A DNA stretch of 64,000 nt from Xanthobacter tagetidis (GTDB lineage Bacteria; Pseudomonadota; Alphaproteobacteria; Rhizobiales; Xanthobacteraceae), in NCBI RefSeq assembly GCF_003667445.1, contig NZ_RCTF01000001.1, forward strand, positions 496,001 to 560,000. Reading direction: 5' to 3'. Positions within the stretch are counted from its first letter, which is position 1. Each line of letters opens with the position of its first letter. The position numbers and the translations under genes were made by a program. This document shows positions 50,985-60,273 of the stretch, piece by piece. Below the pieces are notes generated by a model. That model saw only the letters and a program-made list of their open reading frames with translations, was not told the origin of the DNA and did no database searches.

Positions 50985-53336
50985 ATGCCCGACCTTCTGC
51001 TTGAACTCTTCTCCGAGGAAATTCCCGCCCGCATGCAGGCGCAGGCGGCGGAGGCGCTGCGCAAGCTCGTCACCGACAAGCTGGTGGAGCGCGGCCTCAT
51101 CTATGAGGGCGCCAAGGCCTTCGTGACGCCGCGCCGCCTCGCGCTCTCGGTGCACGGCCTGCCGGGCCGGCAGGCGGACCAGAAGGAGGAGAAGAAGGGT
51201 CCGCGCGTCGGCGCGCCCGAGGCCGCGCTCCAGGGCTTCCTGAAGGGCGCGGGGCTTTCCTCCATCGATCAGGCGACGATCCAGAGCGACCCGAAGAAGG
51301 GCGACTTCTACGTCGCCGTGATCGAGAAGAAGGGCCTGCCGACGCCCGACGTGATCGCCGAGATCATCCCCGAGATCGTGCGCAGCTTCCCCTGGCCGAA
51401 ATCCATGCGCTGGGGGCCGGACAGCGCGAAGCCGGGTTCGCTCAAGTGGGTGCGCCCGCTGCACTCCATCGTCGCGACCTTCGGCGCCGAGGGCGACGAG
51501 CCGGAGGTGGTGCATTTCTCGGTGGACGGCATCGAGGCCTCCAACGTCACGCGCGGGCACCGCTTCATGGCGCCGGCGCCGTTCACGGTGAAGCGGCTCG
51601 ACGACTGGATGGCGAAGCTGGAAGCCGCCAAGGTGGTGGCCGACCGCGACCGCCGCAAGCAGATCATCCTCAACGACGCCAAGGACCTCGCGCTCGCCGC
51701 CGGGCTGGAGCTGGTGGAGGACGAGGGCCTTCTGGACGAGGTGTGCGGCCTGGTGGAATGGCCCGTGGTGCTCATGGGGTCGTTCGAAGAGCGCTTCCTC
51801 GACATCCCCGACGAGGTGATCCGCGCCACCATCCGCGCCAACCAGAAGTGCTTCGTGCTGAGGAACCCCGAGACGGGCCGCCTCGCCAACCGCTTCCTGC
51901 TGGTGTCGAACCTCGTCGCCAGCGACGGCGGCAAGGCCATCGTCGCCGGCAACGAGCGGGTGATCCGGGCGCGGCTGTCGGATGCGAAATTCTTCTGGGA
52001 CACGGACCGGGTGAACGGCCTCGCCAGCCGCCTGCCGAAGTTCGCGCACATCACCTTTCACGAGAAGCTGGGCTCGCAGGCCGAGCGCATCGAGCGCATC
52101 CGCCGCCTCGCGGTGGAACTGGCGCCGAAGGTCGGCGCGCCGGCGGCTCTGGCCGAGGAGGCCGCCCTGGTGGCCAAGGCGGATTTGCTCACGGAAGTGG
52201 TGGGCGAGTTCCCCGAGCTTCAGGGCCTCATGGGCCGCTATTACGCCGAGGGCGAGAAGCTGCCCCCCGAGGTCGCCGCCGCCTGCGAGGATCACTACAA
52301 GCCGCAGGGGCCGAACGACCGCGTGCCCACCGCGCCGGTCTCCGTGGCGGTGGCGCTGGCGGACAAGATCGACACCCTGGTCGGCTTCTGGGCCATCGAC
52401 GAGAAGCCGACCGGGAGCAAGGACCCTTATGCGCTGCGTCGGGCGGCGCTGGGGGTGATCCGGATTGTGCTGGAGAATGGACTCAAGTTGAGGTTGCGAG
52501 AAACTATTTTAGAGGCCGGAGAAATTTTCCGCCTTTGGAAAATTAATAGCTATTTTAATTTTGATAACAATATACGTGTTCCATACGTCTTGAATTCAAG
52601 AGGAGATTATTCCGTTATTCCTGAATACGCTTCAGATGGCATCGGATTCAGCGATTGGCCTTTTATACACGCGGCTAGCACTGATTTGGATATTTTCGAT
52701 GAAATATTTTCAGCCAAGGCTTTTAAGGTTGAAAAAAATGGCAATCTTTATCTTGAAGTTGTGAAAAATCCCGACACTGTTTCTCGTGTATTTTCATGGA
52801 GTAATCTAGACTCTGACCTCCTCGCCTTCTTCGCCGACCGCCTCAAGGTCTATCTCCGTGACCGCGGCGCGCGGCACGACCTTGTGGATGCCGTCTTCGC
52901 CCTCGAAGGGCAGGACGATCTGCTGCTGGTGGTGCGCCGCGTGGAGGCGCTGGGCCGCTTCCTCGACACCGAGGACGGGAAGACCCTGCTGGCCGGCTAT
53001 CGCCGCGCGGTGAACATCCTGCGCATCGAGGAGAAGAAGGACGGCCGCGCCTTCACCGGCCCCACCAATGCCGCGCTGCTCAAGGAGCCGGCCGAGGAGC
53101 ACCTCGCCGCCGCCATCGAGGACGTGAAGGCGCGCGTGACCAAGGCCGTGGCGGCGGAGGACTTCGCCGCCGCCATGACCGCGCTCGCCGATCTGCGCGC
53201 CCCGGTGGACGCCTTCTTCGACGCCGTCACGGTGAACGACAAGGATGCAGCCCTGCGCGAGAACCGCCTGAAGCTCCTGGACGAAATCCGCGCCGCCACC
53301 CGTACCATCGCCGACTTCGACCTGATCCAGGGCTGA
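50985..53336 (+). CDS. glyS: glycyl-tRNA synthetase beta subunit with AT-rich insert
   Basis: tRNA-binding beta subunit, 783 residues, clearly longer than the usual 680-700. Standard features: [71 protein letters not shown], and after the insert [46 protein letters not shown]. Between these two conserved blocks about 100 residues (about 506-610) are coded by AT-rich DNA unlike anything else in the window. The frame stays open, and both flanks match the family, so the protein is probably made. The stop is at 53334-53336 and a REP array follows. Confidence 0.93.
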   Translation: MPDLLLELFSEEIPARMQAQAAEALRKLVTDKLVERGLIYEGAKAFVTPRRLALSVHGLPGRQADQKEEKKGPRVGAPEAALQGFLKGAGLSSIDQATIQSDPKKGDFYVAVIEKKGLPTPDVIAEIIPEIVRSFPWPKSMRWGPDSAKPGSLKWVRPLHSIVATFGAEGDEPEVVHFSVDGIEASNVTRGHRFMAPAPFTVKRLDDWMAKLEAAKVVADRDRRKQIILNDAKDLALAAGLELVEDEGLLDEVCGLVEWPVVLMGSFEERFLDIPDEVIRATIRANQKCFVLRNPETGRLANRFLLVSNLVASDGGKAIVAGNERVIRARLSDAKFFWDTDRVNGLASRLPKFAHITFHEKLGSQAERIERIRRLAVELAPKVGAPAALAEEAALVAKADLLTEVVGEFPELQGLMGRYYAEGEKLPPEVAAACEDHYKPQGPNDRVPTAPVSVAVALADKIDTLVGFWAIDEKPTGSKDPYALRRAALGVIRIVLENGLKLRLRETILEAGEIFRLWKINSYFNFDNNIRVPYVLNSRGDYSVIPEYASDGIGFSDWPFIHAASTDLDIFDEIFSAKAFKVEKNGNLYLEVVKNPDTVSRVFSWSNLDSDLLAFFADRLKVYLRDRGARHDLVDAVFALEGQDDLLLVVRRVEALGRFLDTEDGKTLLAGYRRAVNILRIEEKKDGRAFTGPTNAALLKEPAEEHLAAAIEDVKARVTKAVAAEDFAAAMTALADLRAPVDAFFDAVTVNDKDAALRENRLKLLDEIRAATRTIADFDLIQG
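52490..52815 (+). other. AT-rich in-frame insert inside glyS
   Basis: About 325 bp at roughly 35% GC (27% over 52521-52580) inside a gene otherwise near 68% GC. It encodes a segment rich in Asn, Asp, Phe, Tyr, Ile and Lys ([56 protein letters not shown]) with AT-ending codons. The right edge is sharp (GACTCTGACCTCCTCGCC at about 52810-52827); the left edge fades in from about 52465. Inside are short direct repeats (ATATTTTC twice near 52696-52715). I see no terminal inverted repeats, no transposase and no intein splice motifs. Confidence 0.85.
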
Positions 53337-53394
53337 CGTCCCCCCGCGCGGCCGGCCCGCCGGCATCGCATCGCTGCCGCCGCCCTCCCGCGCC

Positions 53395-54715
53395 CCGTCG
53401 CCCTCCGGCTTGACCGGAGGGCCCATTCTGCGGCCAGGCGCGCCGTGGGGAGGGTGCGATGGATGCTCCGATCAAGTCGGAGCATGACGGCAGCTTTTCA
53501 GGCCGCCTTGGGACCCGATTGCGCGCGCCCCCACCCTTTTCACCGCCGTCATCCCCCGGCTTGTCCGGGGGATCCACGCCGCGTCCGGGCCGGCGCTTCG
53601 TCTGCGCGACTCCCGCTCGCGGCCCGGTGGATGCCCCGGACAAGCCGGGGCATGACGGCGGTTGAAGGTTCCTCGTGTGGGGCTTCCGCCTTGCGCGTCC
53701 ACCCTCCCTGCCGTCGCCCTCCGGCTTGACCGGAGGGCCCATTCGGCGACCGGGCGCGTCTTGGGGAGGGTGCAATGGATGCTCCGATCAAGTCGGAGCA
53801 TGACGGCAGCTTTTCAGGCCGCCGTGGGACCCGATCGCGCGCGCCCCCCGTCTTTTCACCACCGTCATCCCCCGGCTTGACCGGAGGGCCCATTCGGCGA
53901 CCGGGCGCGTCTTGGGGGGGCGCAACGGATGCTCCGATCAAGTCGGAGCATGACGGCAGTTTAGCGGGGCCGCCGTGGGACCCGGTTGCGCGCGCCCCCA
54001 CTCATTTCACCACCGTCATCCCCCGGCTTGTCCGGGGGATCCACGCCGCGTCCGGGCCGGCGATTCATTTTTAGGACGCCCGCTCGCGGCCCGGTGGATG
54101 CCCCGGACAAGCCGGGGCATGACGGCGGTTGAAGGTTCCTCGTGTGGGGCTTCCGCCTTGCGCGTCCACCCTCCCTGCCGTCGCCCACCGGCTTGACCGG
54201 AGGGCCCATTCGGCGACCGGGCGCGTCTTGGGGAGGGTGCAATGGATGCTCCGATCAAGTCGGAGCACGACGGCAGCTTTTCAGGCCGCCGTGGGACCCG
54301 ATTGCGCGCGCCCCCCTCTTCTCACCGCCGTCATCCCCCGGCTTGTCCGGGGGATCCACGCCGCGTCCGGGCCGGCGATTCATTTTTAGGACGCCCGCTC
54401 GCGGCCCGGTGGATGCCCCGGACAAGCCAGGGCATGACGGCGGTTGGGGGGAAGTCCGTGGGATCCGCGTCGGGGGTTTCAGCCCCTGCATCCGCGCTCC
54501 CCGCCGTCGCCGCCCCCTCCCTGCCGTCGCCCTCCGGCTTGACCGGAGGGCCCATTCGGCGACCGGGCGCAACGCCGGGAGGCGCAATGGATGCTCCGAT
54601 CAAGTCGGAGCATGACGGCGGCTTTGCAGGGTCGCCTTGGGACCCGGTTGCGCGCGCCCCCACCCTTTTCACCGCCGTCATCCCCCGGCTTGTCCGGAGC
54701 ATGACGGCGGCTTGA
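53395..54715. repeat. tandem array of REP-like palindromes (about 316-bp compound unit)
   Basis: Four palindrome types recur in fixed order. A, CCCTCCGGCTTGACCGGAGGG: 53401, 53717, 54184, 54530. B, ATGCTCCGA-TCAAG-TCGGAGCAT: 53463, 53779, 53929, 54246, 54591. C, CCCCCGGCTTGTCCGGGGG: 53551, 54020, 54335. D, ATGCCCCGGACAAGCCGGGGC plus AT: 53631, 54098, 54413. The A-A spacing is 316 bp. At 53869-53888 the left half of C joins the right half of A, deleting a C-D segment, and at about 54682 C joins the right half of B. Spacers between palindromes are also nearly identical. Open frames across it are by-products of the repeats; I see no gene in 53337-54738. Confidence 0.9.
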
Positions 54716-54738
54716 TGGGGCCGCGCGTCCGCCGGGCG

Positions 54739-55947
54739 CTATTCCGCGGCGCGGGGCAAGGCGCTCCGGGCGGCGGCGGTGAAGTGGGCCATGGCGGCGG
54801 CGACGCCGCCCTTCTTGTGCGGGATGCCGGCCAGCTCCAGCCCCATCTCGACCCCGGCGAGCGCGCCGAGGATGGTGAGGTCGTTGGTGTCGCCCAGATG
54901 GCCGATGCGGAACACCTTGCCCGCGAGCTTGGTCAGCCCGGTGCCGAGCGAGATGTCGAACGCCTCCAGCGCCCGGGCGCGGAAGGCGTCGGCGTCATGC
55001 CCGTCCGGCACCAGCACCGCGGTGAGCGAAGAGGAATAGTGCTCCGGCACGCGGCACAGCACCTCAAGCCCCCAGGCCTCCACCGCCGCGCGCGTCGCCG
55101 CCGCATGGCGGTCGTGGCGGGCGAACACGTTCTCAAGCCCCTCCTCGTGGAGCATGTCGATCGCCGCATCGAGGCCGTAGAGCAGGTTGGTGGCGGGGGT
55201 GTAGGGGAAGTAGCCGGCGCGGTTCGCGGGCAGCATCTCCTCCCACGACCAGAACAGCTTCGGGCTGCGCGAGGCCTTGGCGGCGGCCAGCGCCTTGTCG
55301 CTCACCGCGTTGAAGGACAGGCCCGGCGGCAGCATGAGCCCCTTCTGCGAGCCCGCCACCGTGACGTCCACGCCCCATTCGTCGTGGCGATAGTCGATGG
55401 AGGCGAGGGAGGAGATGGTGTCCACCAGAAGCAGCGCGGGGTGATTCGCCTGGTCGATGGCCTTGCGCACCTTGGCGATGGGCGACACGCAGCCGGTGGA
55501 GGTCTCGTTGTGCACCACGCACACCGCCTTGATGGCGTGGGCCTTGTCCTCGGCGAGCGCCGCGCCGATGGCCTCCGGGTCGGCGCCCTGGCGCCAGTCG
55601 GAGCCGATGAACACCGGGTCGAGCGCGAGCTTGACCGCCATGTTGCGCCACAACGTGGCGAAATGGCCGGTCTCGTACATCAGCACCTTGTCGCCGGGGG
55701 ACAGGCAGTTGGACAGCCCCGCCTCCCATGCGCCCGTGCCCGAGGCCGGGTAGATGATGACCGGCGCGCGGGTCTTGAACACGGTCTTGACGTTTTCCAG
55801 CACCCGCCGGCCGAGCTTCTGGAACTCCGGCCCGCGATGGTCGAGCACCGGCATGTCCATGGCGCGCAGAATGCGGTCCGGAACCGGCGTCGGACCGGGG
55901 ATCTGCAGGAAATGTCGGCCCGCGACGCGGGCGGTGTTGGACGGCAT
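54739..55947 (-). CDS. sgaA: serine-glyoxylate / alanine-glyoxylate aminotransferase
   Basis: A 402-residue PLP class-V aminotransferase. HFLQIPGPTPVPDRILRAMDMPVLDHRGPEF is the AGT/SGAT N-terminus; VHNETSTGCVSP and LLLVDTISSLASIDYRHDEWGVDVTVAGSQKGLMLPPGLSF hold the PLP-binding Asp and the Schiff-base Lys (SQKG). It would convert serine and glyoxylate to hydroxypyruvate and glycine, or use alanine. Start ATG 55947; a longer frame to 55992 runs into the operator region. It is divergent from the FAD/Fe-S oxidoreductase gene. A serine-cycle role would need other genes not seen here; glyoxylate handling with a 2-hydroxyacid dehydrogenase neighbour is an alternative. Confidence 0.88.
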   Translation of the reverse strand: MPSNTARVAGRHFLQIPGPTPVPDRILRAMDMPVLDHRGPEFQKLGRRVLENVKTVFKTRAPVIIYPASGTGAWEAGLSNCLSPGDKVLMYETGHFATLWRNMAVKLALDPVFIGSDWRQGADPEAIGAALAEDKAHAIKAVCVVHNETSTGCVSPIAKVRKAIDQANHPALLLVDTISSLASIDYRHDEWGVDVTVAGSQKGLMLPPGLSFNAVSDKALAAAKASRSPKLFWSWEEMLPANRAGYFPYTPATNLLYGLDAAIDMLHEEGLENVFARHDRHAAATRAAVEAWGLEVLCRVPEHYSSSLTAVLVPDGHDADAFRARALEAFDISLGTGLTKLAGKVFRIGHLGDTNDLTILGALAGVEMGLELAGIPHKKGGVAAAMAHFTAAARSALPRAAE

Positions 55948-55994
55948 GAGGCGGGCCTCCGAATGAGGGGTGGTTCCCTTCTGGCTTGCCAAAA

Positions 55995-56009
55995 TGAATT
56001 ATGAATGCA
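55995..56009. promoter_or_regulatory. putative operator, copy 1 (GntR/FadR-like)
   Basis: TGAATTATGAATGCA fits the palindromic pattern TGNATT-N3-AATNCA. The same 15 bp occur inverted at 59066-59080 before the TRAP genes. It sits in the divergent region between sgaA and the FAD/Fe-S oxidoreductase gene in an AT-rich patch, so one regulator probably controls both transcription units. Confidence 0.65.
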
Positions 56010-56048
56010 AAAAACAGTCAAGAACACTTTTCTGGGAGCGCTCCAGGG

Positions 56049-59027
56049 ATGGCAGGGACCGTGGCACGGATCGTGGAACCCGGCCTTGAGCGGCGCCTGA
56101 AGGCGGAGCTCGCCGGCGAGGTCCTGTTCGACCGCTTCAGCCGGGGACGCTACGCCACCGACGCCTCAGCCTACCAGCAGATGCCCGCCGGCGTCGTGGT
56201 GCCGAAGACGCGCGCCGAGGCCGAGCGCGCCGTCGCCATCGCCTTGGAGGAGAAGGTGCCCGTGACCGCCCGCGGCGGCGGCACCTCCCAGTGCGGGCAG
56301 ACCATCAATACCGGCCTCATCGTCGACTGCTCGCGCCACCTCACCGCGATCCTGGATCTGGACGTGTCCGGCCGCCGCGCGGTGGTGGAGCCGGGCATCG
56401 TGCTCGACGAGCTGAACCGCCAGCTGCGCCCGCACGGCCTGTGGTTCCCGGTGGACGTCTCCACCGCCTCGCGCGCCACCATCGGCGGCATGGTGGGCAA
56501 CAATTCATGCGGCGGGCGCTCGCTGCGCTACGGCACCACGCGCGACAACGTGGTCGCCATCGACGCGCTGCTGGCGAGCGGCGCGACCGCGCGATTCGGC
56601 CCGGTGAAGGGCGACCTCTCGGACCTGTCCGCCACCGCCCCCCTGCGCCCGCTCGCCGAGCACCTCGCCGCGCTCGGCGCGCGCGAGGCGGCCGAGATCG
56701 AAGCGCGCTTCCCGAAGGTGCAGCGCCGGGTGGGCGGCTACAATCTAGATGCGCTCGTGCCGGCCTCCGAGATCAACCTCGCCCATGTGCTGGTGGGCTC
56801 GGAGGGCACGCTCGGCTTTTCCACCGCCATCGAGCTGAAGCTCTGGCCGCTCATGGGCCGGCGCGCGGTGGGGGCCTGCCACTTCGGCTCGTTCCATGCC
56901 GCCATGGATGCCGCCCAGCACATCGTGAAGCTCGGCCCCATCGCCGTGGAGCTGGTGGACCGCACGCTGCTGGAACTTGCCTCCGACATCGCCATGTTCC
57001 GCCCGACGCTGGACGCCTTCGTGCGCGGCCGGCCGGAGGCGATCCTTCTGGTGGAATTCTCCGAGGACGACGCGGAGAACGCCCGCCGTCTCGCGAGTCT
57101 CCACAATCTGATGGGCGATATCGGCCTCGGCTGGGACCATCAGGGCGCGCGCTGGGGCGGCGTGGTGGACGTGACCGAGCCGGCGCTCCAGGCCGCCATC
57201 GCCGACGTGCGCACCTCCGGCCTCAACATCATGATGTCCATGAAGGACCAGGGAAAGCCGGTGTCCTTCGTGGAGGATTGCGCGGTGCCGCTGGAGCACC
57301 TCGCCGACTACACCGCGCGGCTGAGCGACGTGTTCGAGAAGAACGGCACGCGCGGCACCTGGTATGCCCACGCCTCGGTCGGCTGCCTGCACGTTCGCCC
57401 GGTGCTGAACCTGCGCCAGGACCTCGACGTGAAGCGCATGCGCGCCATCGCCGAGGAGGCGTTCGAACTGGTGCGCGCCTACAAGGGCTCGCATTCGGGC
57501 GAGCACGGCGACGGCATCGTGCGCTCGGAGTTCCACGAATTCATGTTCGGCAGCCGCCTCGTCGCGGCGTTCGGCGCGGTGAAGCGCGCCTTCGATCCGC
57601 GCGGCCTGCTGAACCCCGGCAAGATCGTCGATGCGCCGAAGTTCGACGACCGGACGCTGTTCCGCTACGGGCCGCAGTATCACCCCGTCGAGGTGAAGAC
57701 CCATCTCGACTGGTCCGCCTTTCCCGGCGCCTCCGGCGGCCTCCAGGGCGCGGTGGAGATGTGCAACAACAACGGCGCCTGCCGCAAGCTCTCCGGCGGC
57801 ACCATGTGCCCGTCCTACCGCGTGACGCGGGACGAGAAGGACGTGACGCGCGGGCGCGCCAACACCCTGCGCCTCGCCCTCTCCGGCCAGCTCGGCGAAG
57901 ACGCCCTCACCTCGGACGAGATGATGGAGACGCTGAAGCTGTGCGTCTCTTGCAAGGGGTGCCGGCGCGAATGCCCGACCGGGGTCGACATGGCGCGCTT
58001 CAAGATCGAGGCGCTCGCCGCCCGCACCGCCCGGTTCGGCCATTCGCTGCGCGACCGTCTGGTCGGCTTCCTGCCGCGTTATGCGCCGTTCGCCGCGAAG
58101 CTGCCGGCGCTGCCGAACCTGCGCGACCGCGTGCCGGGGCTGGCGAAGCTCGCCGAGCGCGTCACCGGCTTTGCCGCCGAGCGGGCGCTGCCGCGCTGGC
58201 GGCGCGACGTGTTCGCCGACACCCCCGCCGCCTTCGGGCCGGCGGACGGGCGGCCGGTGATCCTGCTGGCGGACACCTTCAACCGCTATTTCGAGCGCGA
58301 GAACCTGGACGCCGCCCTCACCGTGCTCGCCGCGGCGGGCTACCGGGTGGAGATCGCCCGGCCGGCCGATGGTTCGTCGCGGCCTTTGTGCTGCGGGCGC
58401 ACCTTCCTGTCCATCGGCGCGGTGGACGAGGCGAAGAGGGAGGCGCAGCGCGTGCTCGACGCGCTCGGCCCGCGCCTTAAGGACGGCGTGCCGGTGATCG
58501 GCCTGGAGCCGAGCTGCCTGCTGTCGTTCCGCGACGAGGTGCCGGCGCTGCTGCCCGGCCCGGCGGCGGAGAAGCTCGCCGCTTCGGCGCTGCTGTTCGA
58601 GGAATTCCTGGCCCGCGAGGCGAAGGCGGGGCGCCTTGCGCTCGACCTCGCCCCCATCGCCCCGCGCGCGCTGCTGCACGGCCACTGCCACCAGAAGAGC
58701 TTCGCCGCCATGGGCGCGGTGGAGCAGACGCTGCGCCTCGTGCCGGGCCTCGCGGTCGAGACGGTGGAGACCAGCTGCTGCGGCATGGCCGGCGCGTTCG
58801 GCTACGGCACTGAAACGGTCGCGGCGTCGAAGGCCATGGCCGAGCTGGCGCTCCTGCCGGCGGTGCGGGCGGCGGACGGCGATACCTTGGTGGTGGCGGA
58901 CGGCACCTCCTGCCGCCAGCAGATCGCCGACGGCACGCCGCGCCAGGCGGTGCATGTGGCGCAGGTGCTGGCGCGCGCGGTCGCCGCCGCCAAAGCGCGG
59001 CCGGCGCTGAAGGAGGCAGCGGAATAA
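56049..59027 (+). CDS. FAD-linked/Fe-S oxidoreductase, D-lactate or glycolate dehydrogenase type (GlcD-GlcF-like fusion)
   Basis: A 992-residue fusion. N-terminal FAD-binding-4 (PCMH) domain: VTARGGGTSQCGQTIN, GGMVGNNSCGGRSLRYG; FAD C-terminal domain with YAHASVGCLHVRPVLNL, SGEHGDGIVRSEF and FDPRGLLNPGKIVD; then [4Fe-4S] cysteines in MCNNNGACRKL...MCPSYR and LCVSCKGCRRECPTG; then two CCG-type domains (LCCGRTFLS, TSCCGMAGAFGYG). Such proteins oxidise D-2-hydroxy acids (D-lactate, glycolate, D-2-hydroxyglutarate) and pass electrons to quinone. Start ATG 56049 follows GGGAG; an ATG at 56001 overlaps the operator and is less likely. The adjacent TRAP transporter may import the acid. Confidence 0.88.
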   Translation: MAGTVARIVEPGLERRLKAELAGEVLFDRFSRGRYATDASAYQQMPAGVVVPKTRAEAERAVAIALEEKVPVTARGGGTSQCGQTINTGLIVDCSRHLTAILDLDVSGRRAVVEPGIVLDELNRQLRPHGLWFPVDVSTASRATIGGMVGNNSCGGRSLRYGTTRDNVVAIDALLASGATARFGPVKGDLSDLSATAPLRPLAEHLAALGAREAAEIEARFPKVQRRVGGYNLDALVPASEINLAHVLVGSEGTLGFSTAIELKLWPLMGRRAVGACHFGSFHAAMDAAQHIVKLGPIAVELVDRTLLELASDIAMFRPTLDAFVRGRPEAILLVEFSEDDAENARRLASLHNLMGDIGLGWDHQGARWGGVVDVTEPALQAAIADVRTSGLNIMMSMKDQGKPVSFVEDCAVPLEHLADYTARLSDVFEKNGTRGTWYAHASVGCLHVRPVLNLRQDLDVKRMRAIAEEAFELVRAYKGSHSGEHGDGIVRSEFHEFMFGSRLVAAFGAVKRAFDPRGLLNPGKIVDAPKFDDRTLFRYGPQYHPVEVKTHLDWSAFPGASGGLQGAVEMCNNNGACRKLSGGTMCPSYRVTRDEKDVTRGRANTLRLALSGQLGEDALTSDEMMETLKLCVSCKGCRRECPTGVDMARFKIEALAARTARFGHSLRDRLVGFLPRYAPFAAKLPALPNLRDRVPGLAKLAERVTGFAAERALPRWRRDVFADTPAAFGPADGRPVILLADTFNRYFERENLDAALTVLAAAGYRVEIARPADGSSRPLCCGRTFLSIGAVDEAKREAQRVLDALGPRLKDGVPVIGLEPSCLLSFRDEVPALLPGPAAEKLAASALLFEEFLAREAKAGRLALDLAPIAPRALLHGHCHQKSFAAMGAVEQTLRLVPGLAVETVETSCCGMAGAFGYGTETVAASKAMAELALLPAVRAADGDTLVVADGTSCRQQIADGTPRQAVHVAQVLARAVAAAKARPALKEAAE

Positions 59028-59065
59028 CGCGCAGGGCGGCTTTGCATCCTTGCCTTTCGGATTTC

Positions 59066-59080
59066 TGCATTCATAATTCA
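59066..59080. promoter_or_regulatory. putative operator, copy 2 (GntR/FadR-like)
   Basis: TGCATTCATAATTCA is the exact reverse complement of the site at 55995-56009. It lies 78 bp before the dctP start, between the FAD/Fe-S gene and the TRAP operon. The matching regulator gene is not in the window. Confidence 0.65.
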
Positions 59081-59157
59081 CTTGCCGCGCACCGGCCGAA
59101 GATGCCGGGCGCTCGACCGAGAGCCTCCCTCTCGGGAGGAAACGGAGGAGACGCCAA

Positions 59158-60135
59158 ATGCGATCGATCATCACCCTCGTGCTTGCCGCCGCCGGCGCGC
59201 TGACCGCCTCGGCGGCCCTCGCCCAGACCGATATCAAGCTCGGCCATGTGGGCGAGCCGGGCTCGCTCTTCGACCAGACCAGCCAGGAATTCGCCAAGCG
59301 CGCCAACGCCAAGCTCGGCGACAAGGCGAAGGTGGTGGTGTTCGGATCGAGCCAGCTCGGCGGCGACGACGAGATGCTGAAGAAGCTGAAGCTCGGCACC
59401 ATCGACCTCGCGCTGCCCTCCACCGTGATGACCACGGTCGCGCCCGAGTTCGGCGTGTTCGAGATGCCCTATCTGGTGAAGGACCGCGTTCACGCCGCTC
59501 GCATCCGCGACGAGGTCATCAAGCCGACGCTGGTGCCGATCGCCCAGAAGGCCGGCTTCACCATCATCGCCACCTGGGAGAACGGCGTCCGCCACATCAC
59601 AAACAGCAAGCGGCCGATCGTGAAGCCCGAGGACCTCCAGGGCATCAAGCTGCGCGTGCCGAAGGGCGTATGGCGGGTGAAGATGTTCCAGGCCTACGGC
59701 GCGACGCCGAGCCCGATGGCGCTGTCGGAGGTGTTCGTCGCGCTCCAGACCGGCGTGATGGACGGGCAGGAGAACCCGTTCGCGCAGATCTATCCCTCGC
59801 GCTTCCAGGAAGTGCAGAAGTATCTCTCGCTCACCGGCCACGTCTATACTCCGGCCTACCTCACCGCCGGCCGCTCCTGGCAGAACCTGCCGCCGGACGT
59901 GCGCAAGGCGCTGGAGGAGACCGCGATCGAGATGGAGCCGGTCGCGCTGGAGATCGCCGCGCGCCTCGACGCCGAGCTGCTGGAGAAGCTGAAGGCCGCC
60001 GGCATGCAGGTCAACGAGGCCGACAAGGCCGCCTTCATCGCCGCCTCCAAGCCGGTCTATGACGAGTTCGCCAAGCAGGTGAACGGCGGCCAGGCGCTGA
60101 TCGACAAGTCTCTGGCCCTCGGCAAGGGCTCCTGA
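59158..60135 (+). CDS. dctP: TRAP transporter substrate-binding protein DctP
   Basis: A 325-residue periplasmic receptor with signal peptide MRSIITLVLAAAGALTASAALAQ. TDIKLGHVGEPGSLFDQTSQEFAKRAN, GTIDLALPSTVMTTVAPEFGVFEMPYL, and GIKLRVPKGVWRVKMFQAYGATPSPMALSEVFVALQTGVMDGQENP (Arg that binds the carboxylate, in the LRVP region) are typical DctP. The ligand should be a carboxylate; a 2-hydroxy or dicarboxylic acid would fit the neighbours. GGAGGAAACGGAGGAG lies upstream of ATG 59158. First gene of dctPQM. Confidence 0.92.
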   Translation: MRSIITLVLAAAGALTASAALAQTDIKLGHVGEPGSLFDQTSQEFAKRANAKLGDKAKVVVFGSSQLGGDDEMLKKLKLGTIDLALPSTVMTTVAPEFGVFEMPYLVKDRVHAARIRDEVIKPTLVPIAQKAGFTIIATWENGVRHITNSKRPIVKPEDLQGIKLRVPKGVWRVKMFQAYGATPSPMALSEVFVALQTGVMDGQENPFAQIYPSRFQEVQKYLSLTGHVYTPAYLTAGRSWQNLPPDVRKALEETAIEMEPVALEIAARLDAELLEKLKAAGMQVNEADKAAFIAASKPVYDEFAKQVNGGQALIDKSLALGKGS

Positions 60136-60273
60136 GGCGCCAAGACCGCCGGCCTGCACGCCGCGGCCCATCCCATGACATGGCCTCCCCGCACCCGCGG
60201 GGAGGCGCAGCGGCCGCCGCCGGGCGGCCACGCCCCCTCCCGCCGAGACCAGCTTCGCCGGAGCAGCCCGTCC

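Noticed and set aside
52490..52815. The glyS insert as an intein or an intron
   Set aside because: No Cys/Ser/Thr start with a matching His-Asn end and no intein blocks are visible; the frame is open throughout, so no intron is needed.
53395..54715. Several open reading frames of 65-157 codons on both strands across the REP array
   Set aside because: They only translate the repeated palindromes (for example MPRLVRGIH-type peptides), recur with the repeats, and have no ribosome sites or family signatures.
53395..54715. The array as a CRISPR
   Set aside because: Units are palindromic families of four kinds with nearly identical spacers and a period of about 316 bp; there are no unique spacers and no cas genes.
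56001..56048. Starting the FAD/Fe-S oxidoreductase at ATG 56001
   Set aside because: This ATG lies within the repeated operator motif; ATG 56049 has GGGAG upstream and begins just before the fold.
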